Assembly: GCA_026826555.1 (NCBI GenBank)
Contig: JAKSZT010032888.1
Span: 517,389-581,388 of the forward strand
DNA: 64,000 bases
Direction: 5' to 3'
From: Tolypeutes matacus
Lineage: Eukaryota > Chordata > Mammalia > Cingulata > Chlamyphoridae
In this document: positions 35,166-46,331 of the stretch, one piece after another
Layout: each line of letters starts with the position of its first letter
How positions within the stretch are numbered: the stretch's first letter is position 1
Notes under the pieces: model-generated
The model's input: the letters and a program-made list of their open reading frames with translations, nothing else
Database searches by the model: none
What the model was told of the DNA's origin: nothing
Made by a program: the position numbers and the translations under genes

Positions 35166-36038
35166 AAAAGAAAGAAGATCTGAGTTCTGGAATGTGTTGA
35201 TAGCACCCTCAATAGTGACCCAGTTTCCCTGGATTTTCCATCTCTTTGAATTCAAGTGAGTACCAGTGAGAATTTTCTCCAAGAGAGATGGATCTCTTTT
35301 ATTTTGTAAATGAATTTTAATGTGAAGATAATTGTGTGATCTCTCTGCAGACATTAGGGGACAGACTAAATCCAAGGGCAGATTTGGTTACTGTTTAGAA
35401 GGAATTCACCTGGAATTTAATTCATATGTAACGGTCAGAAGGGAACCTCTCTTATATAAGATTCTGGGGTCTATTTTTCTGCAAATAGTTACATGGGGAA
35501 AATGGAACATGCAACAACATGAATAAATAAATAAACATATAATGACAAAATACAGGTATTGCCTGAAGATGAAGCAGTGTTCTGTTCAAGAGAACTCATC
35601 CAGACAAGGGAAAGTCTAACATGGGTGGGAGTTAAGATAAAGGAGGAATTCAGAGAGAATAACATTTAAACTGACACTGAAGAAATATGAATAAGGTGTG
35701 GTCATGTGTGTGTGAGAGATTGGGAGGTAATGAAAGATGACAATAGTACTCAGTGCAGAGAGAGTAACAATGGACTCCATTGGACTTTGTGGTGCTGAAA
35801 GGGGGTTTAAATAATTAATTCTTGGATGTCTAATGAAGCCATTAATTAAGATTTGGAAATTGGAGGAGATATAAATTTCACTGGTTTGGGGGAAGGTAAT
35901 GTCTTCAATTCAAGATATATTTTAATTTAGGTGCCAGTAACTCCTGGGGAAAATATAAGTAAATTAAAAAAAAAAAACATGTACCAACTAAAAAAAAACA
36001 CAACTCTCTACAAAGTTAGAAGAAAGAGAAAAACTATT
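35166..36038. other. Unassigned; possible ancient repeat
   Basis: 35540-35950 may be an old mammalian-wide repeat (shares cttcaattcaagatatatt with 19400-19470). No gene. A small AT-rich run lies at 35520-35545. Confidence 0.35.
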
Positions 36039-36240
36039 TTATTATTGAATAAACCTTAAATGTGATGCACCACAGGCAATCTGCAGATATTCAAAGATTC
36101 AAAGATAAAATATCTGCAGATATTAAAAGATTTATTCAAGGATAAAATATCTGCAGATATTCAAAGATAAAATTATTTTATCATTGAATAAACATTAAAT
36201 GTGATGCACCACAGCCAATCTGCAGATATTCAAAGACAGA
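36039..36240. repeat. Local duplication with two perfect 14-bp palindromes
   Basis: A ~58-bp unit (ttgaataaaccttaaatgtg, gatgcaccacaggcaatctg, cagatattcaaag) at 36043-36100 recurs with few changes at 36182-36236. Between the copies, a shorter gataaaatatctgcagatatt motif is repeated. ATATCTGCAGATAT (its own reverse complement) lies at 36110-36123 and 36147-36160. Confidence 0.85.
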
Positions 36241-36862
36241 AAAAAAATCTTAGGCCTTTTTATGTGACTAAGCAGATACAACCAATTTCATATATATTTT
36301 CAAATTACTTCTCATATCTTCATGACTAGAGGTAGGTTTAAAATTTAGAGCCAGGTACATACTCTCACAAACCCCCTCCTCTGGAAGTTATGCTCATCTC
36401 TTATCAGGAAATTTGGAGCAATTTTCTTTGATTACATTTCAAGTAAATGGCTTCCTTTCTTTTATAGTCCTTGTGTGATAAAATTTACAAAAGACTCATT
36501 TAAACTTTCACACACATTTCAAATATATGCATTTCAAAAGTATAGAGAAAGTAGCATTATTATAACTATGAGTATTCTAAAATAAATACTCAGAAAGATG
36601 GGACAGAGAAGGTTGTCTTTTCCCTTATGCTCAACAGGGAGAATAAAGACTTTCTCCTTTTGAAATGTGTATCTCTCCTTATATAAGACACCAGCATACA
36701 GAGGTGAAAGCTCAGAAATGAAGTCCAGATTATAGTATGGTCACTGTCACTATAGGGACATAAATGAAGGAAATATCAAAGAAATGTATCACATAGTACA
36801 GTGTATGAAATGAAAAGAGGGGCTGAAATTGATTATTGAGATGTTTAAATAATATTATTTGA
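36241..36862. other. Unassigned
   Basis: AT-rich with no recognised element or gene. Confidence 0.45.
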
Positions 36863-37111
36863 GGAGTGTTTTTGTTTCTTTGGCTGCTCAAGCACATACC
36901 TTGCAAAGGGTTGGCTTAAACAATGGAAATTTCTTAGCTCATGGCTTTGAGGCTAAGAGAAAATCCAAATCAAGACATCATCAAGGTGATGCTTTCTCCT
37001 AGAATGCTGGCATTCTGGGCCTGGCTTCTGGTGATCCTTGGCCCTTAGCTTGTCACATGTCAAGGCAAATTGCAGAGTCTCTAGGTCTCTTCTTTCTCTT
37101 CAGGTTGTCTT
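36863..37111. repeat. Dispersed repeat R2, copy 2, left part
   Basis: Starts ttgtttctttggctgctcaag, then aagggttggcttaaacaatg, aaatccaaatcaagacatca and cttggcccttagcttgtcac. It continues at 37777 after an L1 3' fragment. The parts after 37777 match copy 1 at 2930-3110. Confidence 0.45.
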
Positions 37112-37776
37112 TTTTTTTTTTTTTAAAGATAGTTTACATAAATGTTACATTAAAAATATATGGGGAAAAAAATATGGAATTCCCATATGCCCCACTCCCC
37201 ATACCTCTCACATTTTCCCACATTAACTACTTCCTTCATTAATGTTGTACATTCATTGCAATTGATGGATACATTTTGGAGCATTGCTACTAAGCATGGA
37301 TTATAGTTTACATTGTAGTTTACTCTCTCCCATGCAATTCTGTAGGTTATGGCAAGATATATAGAGGCCTGTATCTGTCATTGCAACATCATTCAGTACA
37401 ATTCCCAAGTACTGAAAATGCCCCTGTATTACACCTGCTCCCTCAGTGTCAGGAAGGCTTATCTCTTTAAGTCTTGTCCCACACTAAGGGAAAGTTATTG
37501 AATTTATATGCTGAGTTTGGCTTAGAGAAAGGACATATTTGAACAACAAGTAGGCTCTCAGGAGGTACATATTAGGCATCCTATAATACTAGGATAAGTT
37601 TCAATTTCAAGAGTAAATGTTCATAAGCACAGTCATCAATATCAAGAGCCAGTCAATGTACCATCTTCCTTCACTAGTCATTGCCCCTGTACTTGGGGGA
37701 TTCTTGCTGCTCCATTAGGGTATGTGGCAGAGCTTCCCAGGATGGGAATTTGATATTCCAAGTTCAATTGATGATC
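37112..37776 (-). mobile_element. LINE-1 3' region, antisense, inserted in R2, internally deleted
   Basis: Starts with the L1 poly(A) as a T-run (37112-37124), then cataaatgttacattaaaaa and attcccatatgccccactcc. The middle of the module is missing near 37440, then it continues with tgctgagtttggcttagag, atattaggcatcctataat and gatgggaatttgatattcc. No clear target duplication. Confidence 0.75.
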
Positions 37777-37915
37777 AGCTTCTGGCTGCTCCTTCTGTGG
37801 TTTTCTTTCTATATGATTTTGATTCTCTTACAAAGGACTTCCCTAATAGGATTAAGGCCCATCCTGATTGAGGTGAGCCAAACCTTAGCTGAATTACTCT
37901 CATCAAAAGATTTTC
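37777..37915. repeat. Dispersed repeat R2, copy 2, right part
   Basis: gatcagcttctggctgctcc, cttacaaaggacttccc, ggattaaggcccatcctga and ctgaattactctcatcaaaa match 2930-3180 in the same order. The frame 37681-38004 crosses the L1/R2 junction and is chance. Confidence 0.45.
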
Positions 37916-38189
37916 CTATCCTAGCAGAACAGGAGGTTGTGGTTAGTCCATTTACCAAGGAATCAGAAAATCTGTTGCCACTAAGAGGACAGAAGTTTAA
38001 ATAGGAAATTTAGTAAAGGCAATAACTGGCCCTTTAGGAGTAAGGGATTTTCCTAATGTGAATGGAGTGAGAGGGCTCACAAGATACCAGGCCTTCATTT
38101 ATCTGTATATTTGTAAACTGTGATCTTCTGTTGATATTATTTTTAGAATTAATGACCATAGTTACATCTAACATTTTAGTGGAATGACC
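37916..38189. other. Unassigned
   Basis: No recognised feature. Confidence 0.4.
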
Positions 38190-38345
38190 TAAGCATTTTT
38201 ATATTAATATTCTTACAAACTCTCTGAGAAGGACACTGTTACCTCAATCCCACTTTCTGAAGAGTAAATGGAGGGACAGAGAGGATAAGCAAATTACCCT
38301 AAGAGGTTCAGCTAAAAGGGAAGAACTGGTATTGAAATCCAAGCA
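38190..38345 (+). mobile_element. MIR SINE fragment, sense
   Basis: Core-like order: cttacaaactctctgagaag, ctcaatcccactttctgaag, ggagggacagagaggataag, attaccctaagaggttcagc, gaactggtattgaaatcc. Confidence 0.6.
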
Positions 38346-39019
38346 ATGCAGTTATAATTGCTGAGTTGTATGACATTATGCAAGGAAGAGCCTTCCCATC
38401 TTTTCCCTTGAGAAAACCTTCTAGGCATGACTTAGGTGGTCTAGCTACCCTCATTTACACTTGGAGGCTGAAAATTTGAAGTCCTCCTTTGCATCAATAG
38501 AAATGATTTTTTATACTTATCTTAAAGAGGTAAACACTCCTATGACAAAAAATTATTCACTCCCATTTATTTCAAAATATACACATATATTTATACAAAT
38601 ATATACCTATATATTTATTCATTCGTATATTGATTGATAGATTTATAAACACAATAGACACATACATACATACACACATACATATATATTATTTTCAACT
38701 TACCACATAGTTGTTCAGTGCCAGCTCTGTCCATCGCTGTGTAAAATCAGCTATGAAGCATAATTATCAAGAACAACCTTGAGACATCATATCACAGGGA
38801 AAACCACAGAGCTGGTCTCTGAGTTATAGTGCATAAAGCCTTACCTCATGTTTAGACCCATCCCAAGTGATTCAGCTCTGAAAGCAGCAGTGGTGTTTTG
38901 AAAGAGCATTCATAATGTACATTCTGTATATCTTTCATATTATGGTATATGCAGCTGCTTCTGTTTTGAATAACACAAATATCTTTGGAATAACCTGTTC
39001 TAAAAACTATGACATTCAT
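38346..39019. other. Unassigned, with AT/CA-rich simple sequence
   Basis: 38575-38690 contains TA and CATA-type simple repeats. No gene or named element recognised. Confidence 0.45.
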
Positions 39020-39210
39020 GTACATAAAATCATAGCACAGGTATTATTCTGAGCTCTTTACTTGGTTCCCAGAGGATCCTCAAAGTAGTCCTCTGAGTTT
39101 TCCTCCTCTTTATATATAGATGGTGACAGAGATGCAGTGAGAACTTAAGACACACTCCAGACACAGTGACAGGTGGAGATCAATACTTAGCAGCTCAGGT
39201 CCTAAGACAC
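39020..39210 (+). mobile_element. MIR-like SINE fragment, sense
   Basis: gtattattctgagctcttta, ccagaggatcctcaaagtag, ctcctctttatatatagatg and a gacaggtggagatc-like end follow MIR order, but divergence is high. Confidence 0.45.
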
Positions 39211-40034
39211 TTGATCACACACTGTAGGGTATGGACATTAAATATGCCAATAAGCTCAGGATGGATCAGATACTATGATATAAAGTCATTGAGGAACATA
39301 ATTTGTTTTCTCAGTGTAGAATAAGCTTTGCAATTCTGTTAAACTTGTTAATTTTGCACTCCCTGGGGTCAGTGTTAATGTGTCATAGTAGCAACAAACT
39401 TGAGAAATTCACAAGAATGGAAAACAAAAGAGGTTTCTTTACTTACATCATGGAATACACCTCTCCCTCCACCAATACATACACACAGTGAATATCTTTC
39501 AGGGATTCCTGGGGGCATGTTCCAAGGAGCAGGCTGTGGAAGAGGGAACTCAGCCACACCCTGTGCCTCAGCGGTTCCTCTTCTGGGCTTCTTATGGCCC
39601 TTGCAGCTCTGTGCACCCTAGGCTGGGAACAGAAGGTTCTGACTGAGCCATATCAGAGCCAGAGGTGAAAGAGAAAATGGTGCAACTATGTATATACTTT
39701 TATTAATTTTTTAATGTTTAATTTTTCCTGCACCGCTTACATAGATGAAAAATAAGGTTGGAAAAATTATGAGTATGGGTAATACAACTCCCAACATTAA
39801 TTTTAAATGTTATTTACTTAAAAATCCAAAATTTATAATAATTTTATGTTTCTGGCTTTTCTAAAAGCAAACTTGGCAGTTAAATTTTTGAAATACAATT
39901 TTTAATTTATCTTGTTTTCAAATGAGAAAATTGCCATGTTTTACGATTTCTCATTACCCAGTGATGATCTTATTTTTAAGTTCAGCTTACTGAAATGTCT
40001 TTTTTTTTTTTTACTGTGTCTGATATTGTTGAAA
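39211..40034. other. Unassigned
   Basis: 39450-39640 is a GC-richer patch with short open frames (60-73 codons, both strands) and no recognisable product. 39690-40030 is AT-rich. Confidence 0.4.
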
Positions 40035-40165
40035 ATATAGATAGATAGATTGATAGAGGTGATATTTGCACAGTGTGAGAATGTAGTAAATGTCACAGAA
40101 TTGTACACTTTAAAATGGTTAACTTTATTTTAAGTGAATTTTACCACAGCAAGATATGTACACTA
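40035..40165 (+). mobile_element. Old LINE-1 (L1M-type) 3' end, sense
   Basis: gtcacagaattgtacacttt, aaaatggttaactttatttt, gtgaattttaccacagca are the closing phrases of an old mammalian L1 3' UTR. Confidence 0.6.
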
Positions 40166-41303
40166 CTTCCAAATTAAGATAAATTTGCAACAAGTAAAAT
40201 TTGTACATTAAGAGAAATCAGTTTTTGAAGTTGGAGACATGATGGTGATTTTCAATACTTACTATTGTATATTGCACTCAGCATTTCTCGAGGACATAAA
40301 TTATCACTTCAAGAGCTGTGTTAGAGGCTGTTTTTTGTATGCCAGATGTGTTCTTTGAAAGTAAATTTCTCCTGATGAAAATTCAAAATCTGAAAATACT
40401 TAGTCTAATTTTTGTATATTCATGGAAAGGTGAAATTAGAATATTTCATTTTTTATATCCCTGTTTCCTGTAATAATCATTATTTTCATCTGGTGATGAA
40501 ACACTTTCTAATTTTTTATTTTTTTCTCTACTTTCAAATTTGAAAATATATTCATTAAATTTATTAAATTTATAAATTCATTAAATTTATTAAATTTATA
40601 AATTCATTAAAATTTATAATTTTCAAATACACTGCAAGGGGATATAGGCTTTTTAATAACCACCCACATTTATATATTATCAGGATTTTTTGTTGAGCTT
40701 TATAAATAATATCTCTTGAGTTTGTATATCTCACACTAATAAATTGCATCTATAGGTGTAATCTTTTTGTGTGAAGAAATTTTTTATTTCAGCAGAGTAT
40801 ATTTCTTCATATTATACCATATATACAGTAGATATTGTTGATATTATATATACATTCAATAAAAGTTAATTTGTACAATAACTGCCCTGATTATATTTAC
40901 TCCTTTGTTTCCTTCACACATAAAGATAAATTACTGCATTTTAGAACCTCCAGCCCTTCTCTGCCTTGCAAATCTCCCCATGATCACATTACCTCATGCA
41001 CCTAAGGGCATGAAGGTCTCCCGATAGATTAGCAGGCCTCAGATTTGGCAGTGGGAGTTGTATAATACATGTCTTTCTCCATGGATTTCAACCTGGGCAA
41101 AAGGCAAATACCTTACTTTTTTTTACAAACACCCCAAATCATTCAGGCTCCAAAAATATAGTGCTATTAATATAATATTCACATATTTCCTCCTTGATAA
41201 CATCCAGACTCTTAAAACATTTATTACATTCACAATTTTGGTTGAACTGCATTTGGGTAGACTTGGCCTCTGAATGCTTTGTTGGCATAGAAGTGTTGCC
41301 ATA
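40166..41303. other. Unassigned AT-rich spacer
   Basis: No gene or known repeat. A short tandem of attcattaaatttattaaatttataa occurs at about 40550-40612. Confidence 0.4.
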
Positions 41304-41458
41304 TGTTGCCTAGGTTCCTGACTAAGCTATAAGAAATGAACTTTGAAAGCAAGCCACATTGATTAGGCCAGTAATTTATTAAGGTAGGGAGTGAAGAGAA
41401 ATGGGAGAAAATAACAGATCATAGGTCCCAGGTAGAAAGGAAGGAGCTGAAGAGTGAA

Positions 41459-41472
41459 AAAGAGAGCTTATT
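41459..41472. repeat. 14-bp target-site duplication, left
   Basis: AAAGAGAGCTTATT, exactly repeated at 41994-42007; flanks the L1 fragment 41473-41993 in the ERV-B LTR. Confidence 0.9.
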
Positions 41473-41993
41473 CAAGAAATTATAACAATGAGGTGGAGCC
41501 AGTGGCCACTTGACACTTTGGGGGTAGGGAGGGGATGAGCAGTTGAAATACAGTGGCTTCTTTGGGAGTTGGAGGTTGTCCTGAGTACTGTTGTGGCAAT
41601 GGATGTAGGCCATTTTAAATCAGCACACACCACTAAGAACTGAGTGGGAGAGAGTGTGGTCTACAGTGTGAACTGTGGTCTATGGTTGGTGGCAAGGCTC
41701 CAGGATGTGTAAGTTCATTGAGGGTGGTGGGCCACACTGTGGGAGATGTTTGTGTGGGATGTGGTGGGAAGTGTGGGAGGTGGGCAACATGGGAATCCCA
41801 GTGAGTTCTGTGTAATATTTTGGGTAATCTAAGCACCTCTTAAAATATATGTATATATATATATATATATATAAATAACATTTTTGTAAGCAAATACACA
41901 TATATGCATATATATTTATATATCATTTTGCAAATGTTTGTATGTATTGTGAGAATTTTGATTTTTACCCATAATAAAAAAATTAAAAAAAAT
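41473..41993 (+). mobile_element. 5'-truncated LINE-1 3' region with 3' extension, sense insertion
   Basis: Begins in the distal 3' module (caagaaattataacaatgag), runs to the canonical end aagcacctcttaaaa at 41831-41844, then a TA microsatellite (41845-41872). It continues into the same ~95 extra bases (41879-41973) as the copy at 34053, and ends in an A-rich tail. Insertion in an LTR with an exact 14-bp duplication; it postdates ERV-B. Confidence 0.85.
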
Positions 41994-42429
41994 AAAGAGA
42001 GCTTATTTATAGACTACAAATGCCCATTATGAATGATAAATACCCAGGTTTTACTTGCATGGCCATCATGCAAAAACAGTAAGAGCCAGGTGCAGAAAGC
42101 AGGAACTGGGGTGAAGGCAAGAAGAATGATTTGGCTTCCCACTTGCTTTTTAAACCATTAATTATTCTGCCCCTTTGTTAATGGCATGGGAAGAGTTCCA
42201 GCTGTTTGCTTTTTTGATTGATTACCCCACCCATCAATCCCCCAGTAGGGCCCAATGGTAAGGCCCTTGGAGAATATCTGGGGCTTCTCATGATTTCTGG
42301 AGGAAATCTCATTCCAAATGGGATTTCTTATGAGGGTCTTCCAGAAGGCTTCTAGGGGGTATTGATGTCCATGTGAACTTCTTGCCAGGTTCCAGATCTG
42401 TCTATTGATTCCCTATCTAGGCTGCTTCA

Positions 42430-42440
42430 TTCCCCCTCAG
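42430..42440 (-). promoter_or_regulatory. ERV-B polypurine tract
   Basis: On the minus strand CTGAGGGGGAA lies directly before the 3' LTR start (TGAAGCAGCC), the place and composition of a retroviral plus-strand primer. Confidence 0.7.
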
Positions 42441-45400
42441 AGAGTTTACACCTTTATTCTTAAAGGGGTGCTGAGCCGAAGGGAGATTGTCTTTCTTCTG
42501 TAATTACTTCATGCTGGTTAGGGGCAGTAGACCCTACCTGACAAGGTGTAAAACCTTCTGACTGTTCTATTTCAGTTGGAGGAAGATGGATCTGGCACCC
42601 TGGGTGAAGCTTGATGAAGTCCCCATATGGCTAACAAGAGGTTGATTCTGGAAGAAATAAACTTGATTAGAGTTTTGAGGATATATGGTCCCACTGAGGG
42701 CACTGGACAACAAATGTAGAAAAGCCTAGGTGCCTCTAAAGGCTGCATCTTCCAAAAGATGGTGGGGAACAATATTCTTCCTTGAGTTATTTTATGCTGT
42801 TGTTTAATTCTAGGGAGGGCTTGCAATAGCAAGGAGGTTAGGTATAAATTTCCAATCCCAGTTCCTATGGTAGAGGAGAGGAGTGAGAAGAGGCATTGCC
42901 CTTTTAGTTAAACTACAGGAAATGAAAACAGACAAGATTTCTTAAGGGGTGTTTGGTTTGCCCTCCCACTAGCAATAGGCATTTGGGCTACAGTGAGAGG
43001 GAACAGCTGGCTTTGATGAAGACATTAAGCTTTGTCTCTTGAAAAGGTATTTCAGGCCATCTATGGCTGGCACTTGTACATCTCATCAGATGTTTCTGGT
43101 GAACTGGCACTTCCTTGGGCAGCTGGCTTCACTTGGAATAAGTGCACGAAGCTGGAAACTCCTTGAACTTTAATAGCTGTGGAACTACAGAATAAAGTTC
43201 CTTCCATTTTGGCTCTAATTGAGAGTGAAAATTGTTTTCTTTTTTGCCAAGTTTTCATCAGAGTCTGGTTTCCAGGCCCTGGTTGAGGAAAGGTTGTCCA
43301 TGGACCATCTCAAAGGGGGTAAGCTGAGGTGGGTCTTAGCCACCTTGTTTGCTGTTTCCCTTCTGGTGGGAAAACACTTAGTTCTTGTAAGGTAGCATGT
43401 GGGTTTGCCAGTCCTCCCCAGGGTATGAGTGGGACAGGTTCTGGAATAAGAGCTAGGGGGGAGACCTGGGTTAAGCATGTCTTCCACCTGGTGTGAGGTG
43501 AAGATGGAGAGATCACACCCAAGTTAATTTGGTGGCTTTTTTTTTTTAATTAAAAGGGCTGTTGCCTCCCCTGCATTCATGCCAGGTGGCCTATTTTTAT
43601 CTTATAGGCATGTTCATTAACTACTTAGAAAATGAAGTTTACCAGGACTTTTAACATGTTCAGTGTCCCTCTGCATATGGTCTAGAAAAGAGAAGATATC
43701 ACCATAATCATCAGGCATATATCTAGATGAGATATAGGTACAGTACTTAATAAAAATCAATGCAATCCTCATTGAGCTGCAATAGATTTAAGCTCCAGGT
43801 TTGCAATATCCTACATGTTTTCTCTCCATGGGAGCAGGCCATAATGCCAATTGTGTTTAACTTCTACTCACAGTATTCTGGTAATCATGGCTCCACTTGG
43901 TATGTCTTTCACACAGCCAGCATGCTGCAGCACTGTTGGCCCTAGAAAGAAGCTAGAAAAATAAGTTCCAGTATTCCACTGGCCTGGTGCATAGCACCCT
44001 TCAGCGCTATGAAACAGTGCCAGTCTGGAGGCAATATCCATTGTACATTTGGCTATATCAAGCCTTCATTGGCAGCTGCAGGAGTTTGAAACTGCAACAT
44101 AATCTCCATTGACTTCAGGATCACAACCAGAGATGTAGTGGGTACCTTTATTGTTTTAGGGGTCAGTGAACAATCTAGCCAATAACTCAAATGAAGAGAC
44201 AACCTGCAGCAAATTGAAGGCCTGGTTTGAATGCACAAAAGCTAAGTTTTCTGCTTTTCTAGCAGCTGAACCAATTTCACTTATGATTTATACAATAAAC
44301 TCACTCACAAGACAATATTGACATTTAAAGACTCATTTTTAGGTTACCTTTCACAGTTATACAATTTATAACAGGTGAACCCCAATTCTGATTTCCTAGG
44401 CACAAGCAAACTGACAAAGTTAAACACAGATTTCAAAGTTGAACACAAAGTTAAGCACAGAATAAAACAGAAGAGAGAATTTTATACTCTTAGCATTTCT
44501 AGGAACTTTTTAAAATCTTAATTGATGGCACATAAGGTTTCTTAATTTCGAGGAGAGGTTTAGTAAACACTTTGGATCTTGATTCCTATTCACTCCTTTT
44601 GTAGGCACAACTGAGTTTAAACTAATGGAAGTTTGAGGTGTTCTTCCTCATTTCCTTAAGGAGACATGACATGAGGTTTCTGACTCTCAGATCTATCTGC
44701 TATCTTTTACACGTGTTTAACTTGAATTCAGGTTTTCATACAGAGGCTGCTCTCAGCTATACTGTGGCCGCATGGACCAGTGGTAGGCAAAGTTCCCTGA
44801 TTCTTGAGAAAACATTCCTGTGGGGAGTCTGCTGGTAGGCTAGAGACCATGCCCATTATTCTAGGAAGAATGAAGAAGCACTTTTTTGTCAAATGACTTG
44901 GCATTCCAGTGTCCAAGTCTGACTAAAATGTTTACCGCTCCAAATAATTTGGAGTTGATGCTCTGATCTCAGTGTCCTGAGAATTTAATCCAGAACTCTG
45001 TTGTTGGGCCCTCCTGTGGCTGGTTTAGGTCTTGGGGGATGTCTGAAAATCCCAAAGCTCAAGAAAAATCACCCAAGATGGACTGGTGGGAGACATTGGG
45101 AACAGATACCCCAAACCAAAGAACCTAAGTGAGATCTCAGGGTGTGATTGGCTGTCCTCTAACTGGAAAGGCCCAAAGCATGGGGGCCATTCAGAGTTTA
45201 CTGCTCTGGTTTCTGACACTTCTACATTCTAGGGTCTGAGAATGACTGCACTTTTACCAAAACTAAAGCTCCTGAGCTAAATCTCAGGGGAAGTTATATT
45301 GCTCTCTGAATCGAAGAGCCCAAGGCTTCAAGTCTTGAGGGACATTCAGAGTTACTTCTCTGGTTCCCACCACCCTGGGAATCACAGAGACCCTGCCACT

Positions 45401-46308
45401 GGGTGTTTCCAAGGCTGTTCTGGACTTGGAAGACAGACTGAATAGACAAATTGAATATTCACTTGGAATAGATTCCAAGTGAATATTGCTCCTTCCTGGA
45501 GAAGGGACAGAAAAAAACTTCTTATTCTTACAAATGTCCTAGTTTTATGACTTTACTCTCTATGAGTTTTCCAGTTAGACCAACAATCAAAAAGCCATTA
45601 AGTGATGAGAGATCAATTGTCCTGGCTAATGAGAATTGGGGCCCTGAGGCAATTACTTCTTTCCTAGCAAATGCATTGTCTGTTTTACAGTTTTTAAGAC
45701 AATCCAAAGTATTTTAACAAAAACCCTTAGTGAGAAATTCAGTAGTAAGAAGTGTGAGGATTAAATATGGGTAAAGTTAAATGCAAGTGTGTCCTAGCCT
45801 GTGATACCTCTTGGAAAGGAAACTCCCATGGCATCCATCTTTGACCCTGCCCACCACCTTCCTATTCTATTGCAGAACAGGCAGGCAGGTGTGATTGATA
45901 GGAAGGCAGGCCTGTAAAGGTGTGAACCCATAGGGAGATGCACACCCGCAGCTCTGAGTCATTGCTACTGCCACTAATGATAGAGGGTGGGAGAAGACAA
46001 TGGCAGCCAGGCATGAGGGCAATGCTGGTGGGTGTTCAAAGGGCTTGAAAATGCATCTTCACAGCACCCAGAACTTGACCAGGAAAACTCTGTCTTGGCA
46101 GGGTCCTGCTATGGGTCCCTGCCCTCCCAGCTGTGGTCAGGTCTCACAAGCTAGGGCATGTGGCCTACATGCAGAGAGTTCCTACACCCCAGCCTCCTCA
46201 CTCCCAGGATTCTGTCCACTGTGGGCTCAAAGGTGAGCCCATTTAAAATGGATAACCAAAAGAAGGCATTAAACAGGCTGTAGGCCATAGTTTCACTGGC
46301 CAATAATC
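42441..46308 (-). pseudogene. ERV-B internal region, degenerate
   Basis: About 3.9 kb. A minus-strand stretch around 43250-43550 reads like the end of a gammaretroviral integrase (a TPFEMVHGQP segment near 43310-43330) with stops around it. 44000-44300 and 43700-43990 show no product that I can name. The longest minus-strand frames are 90, 70 and 65 codons. A ~150-bp tandem repeat lies at 45060-45500. I cannot place gag, protease or env with confidence. Confidence 0.45.
45060..45500 (-). repeat. Two tandem ~150-bp units inside ERV-B
   Basis: atctcaggg occurs at 45133 and 45281; cattcagag at 45188 and 45343; the aggccc/gagccc and ctctggtt phrases keep the same order. Units are diverged by about a third by eye. 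Confidence 0.65.
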
Positions 46309-46326
46309 TCCCGGATGGCAGCACCA
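46309..46326 (-). promoter_or_regulatory. ERV-B primer binding site, tRNA-Phe-like
   Basis: The minus strand reads TGGTGCTGCCATCCGGGA five bases after the LTR end. By eye it fits the 3' end of tRNA-Phe at 14 of 18 positions. Other tRNAs such as tRNA-His fit less well. Confidence 0.55.
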
Positions 46327-46331
46327 AAATA

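Larger units (their letters stand above)
41304..42429 (-). mobile_element. ERV-B 3' LTR, split by an L1 insertion
   Basis: Begins (on +) tgttgcctaggttcctgac and ends aggctgcttca at 42429. LTR sequence is interrupted at 41472 and resumes at 41994; without the insertion it is about 590 bp. The antisense TTTATTAAGG near 41370 would be AATAAA on the sense strand. Confidence 0.8.
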
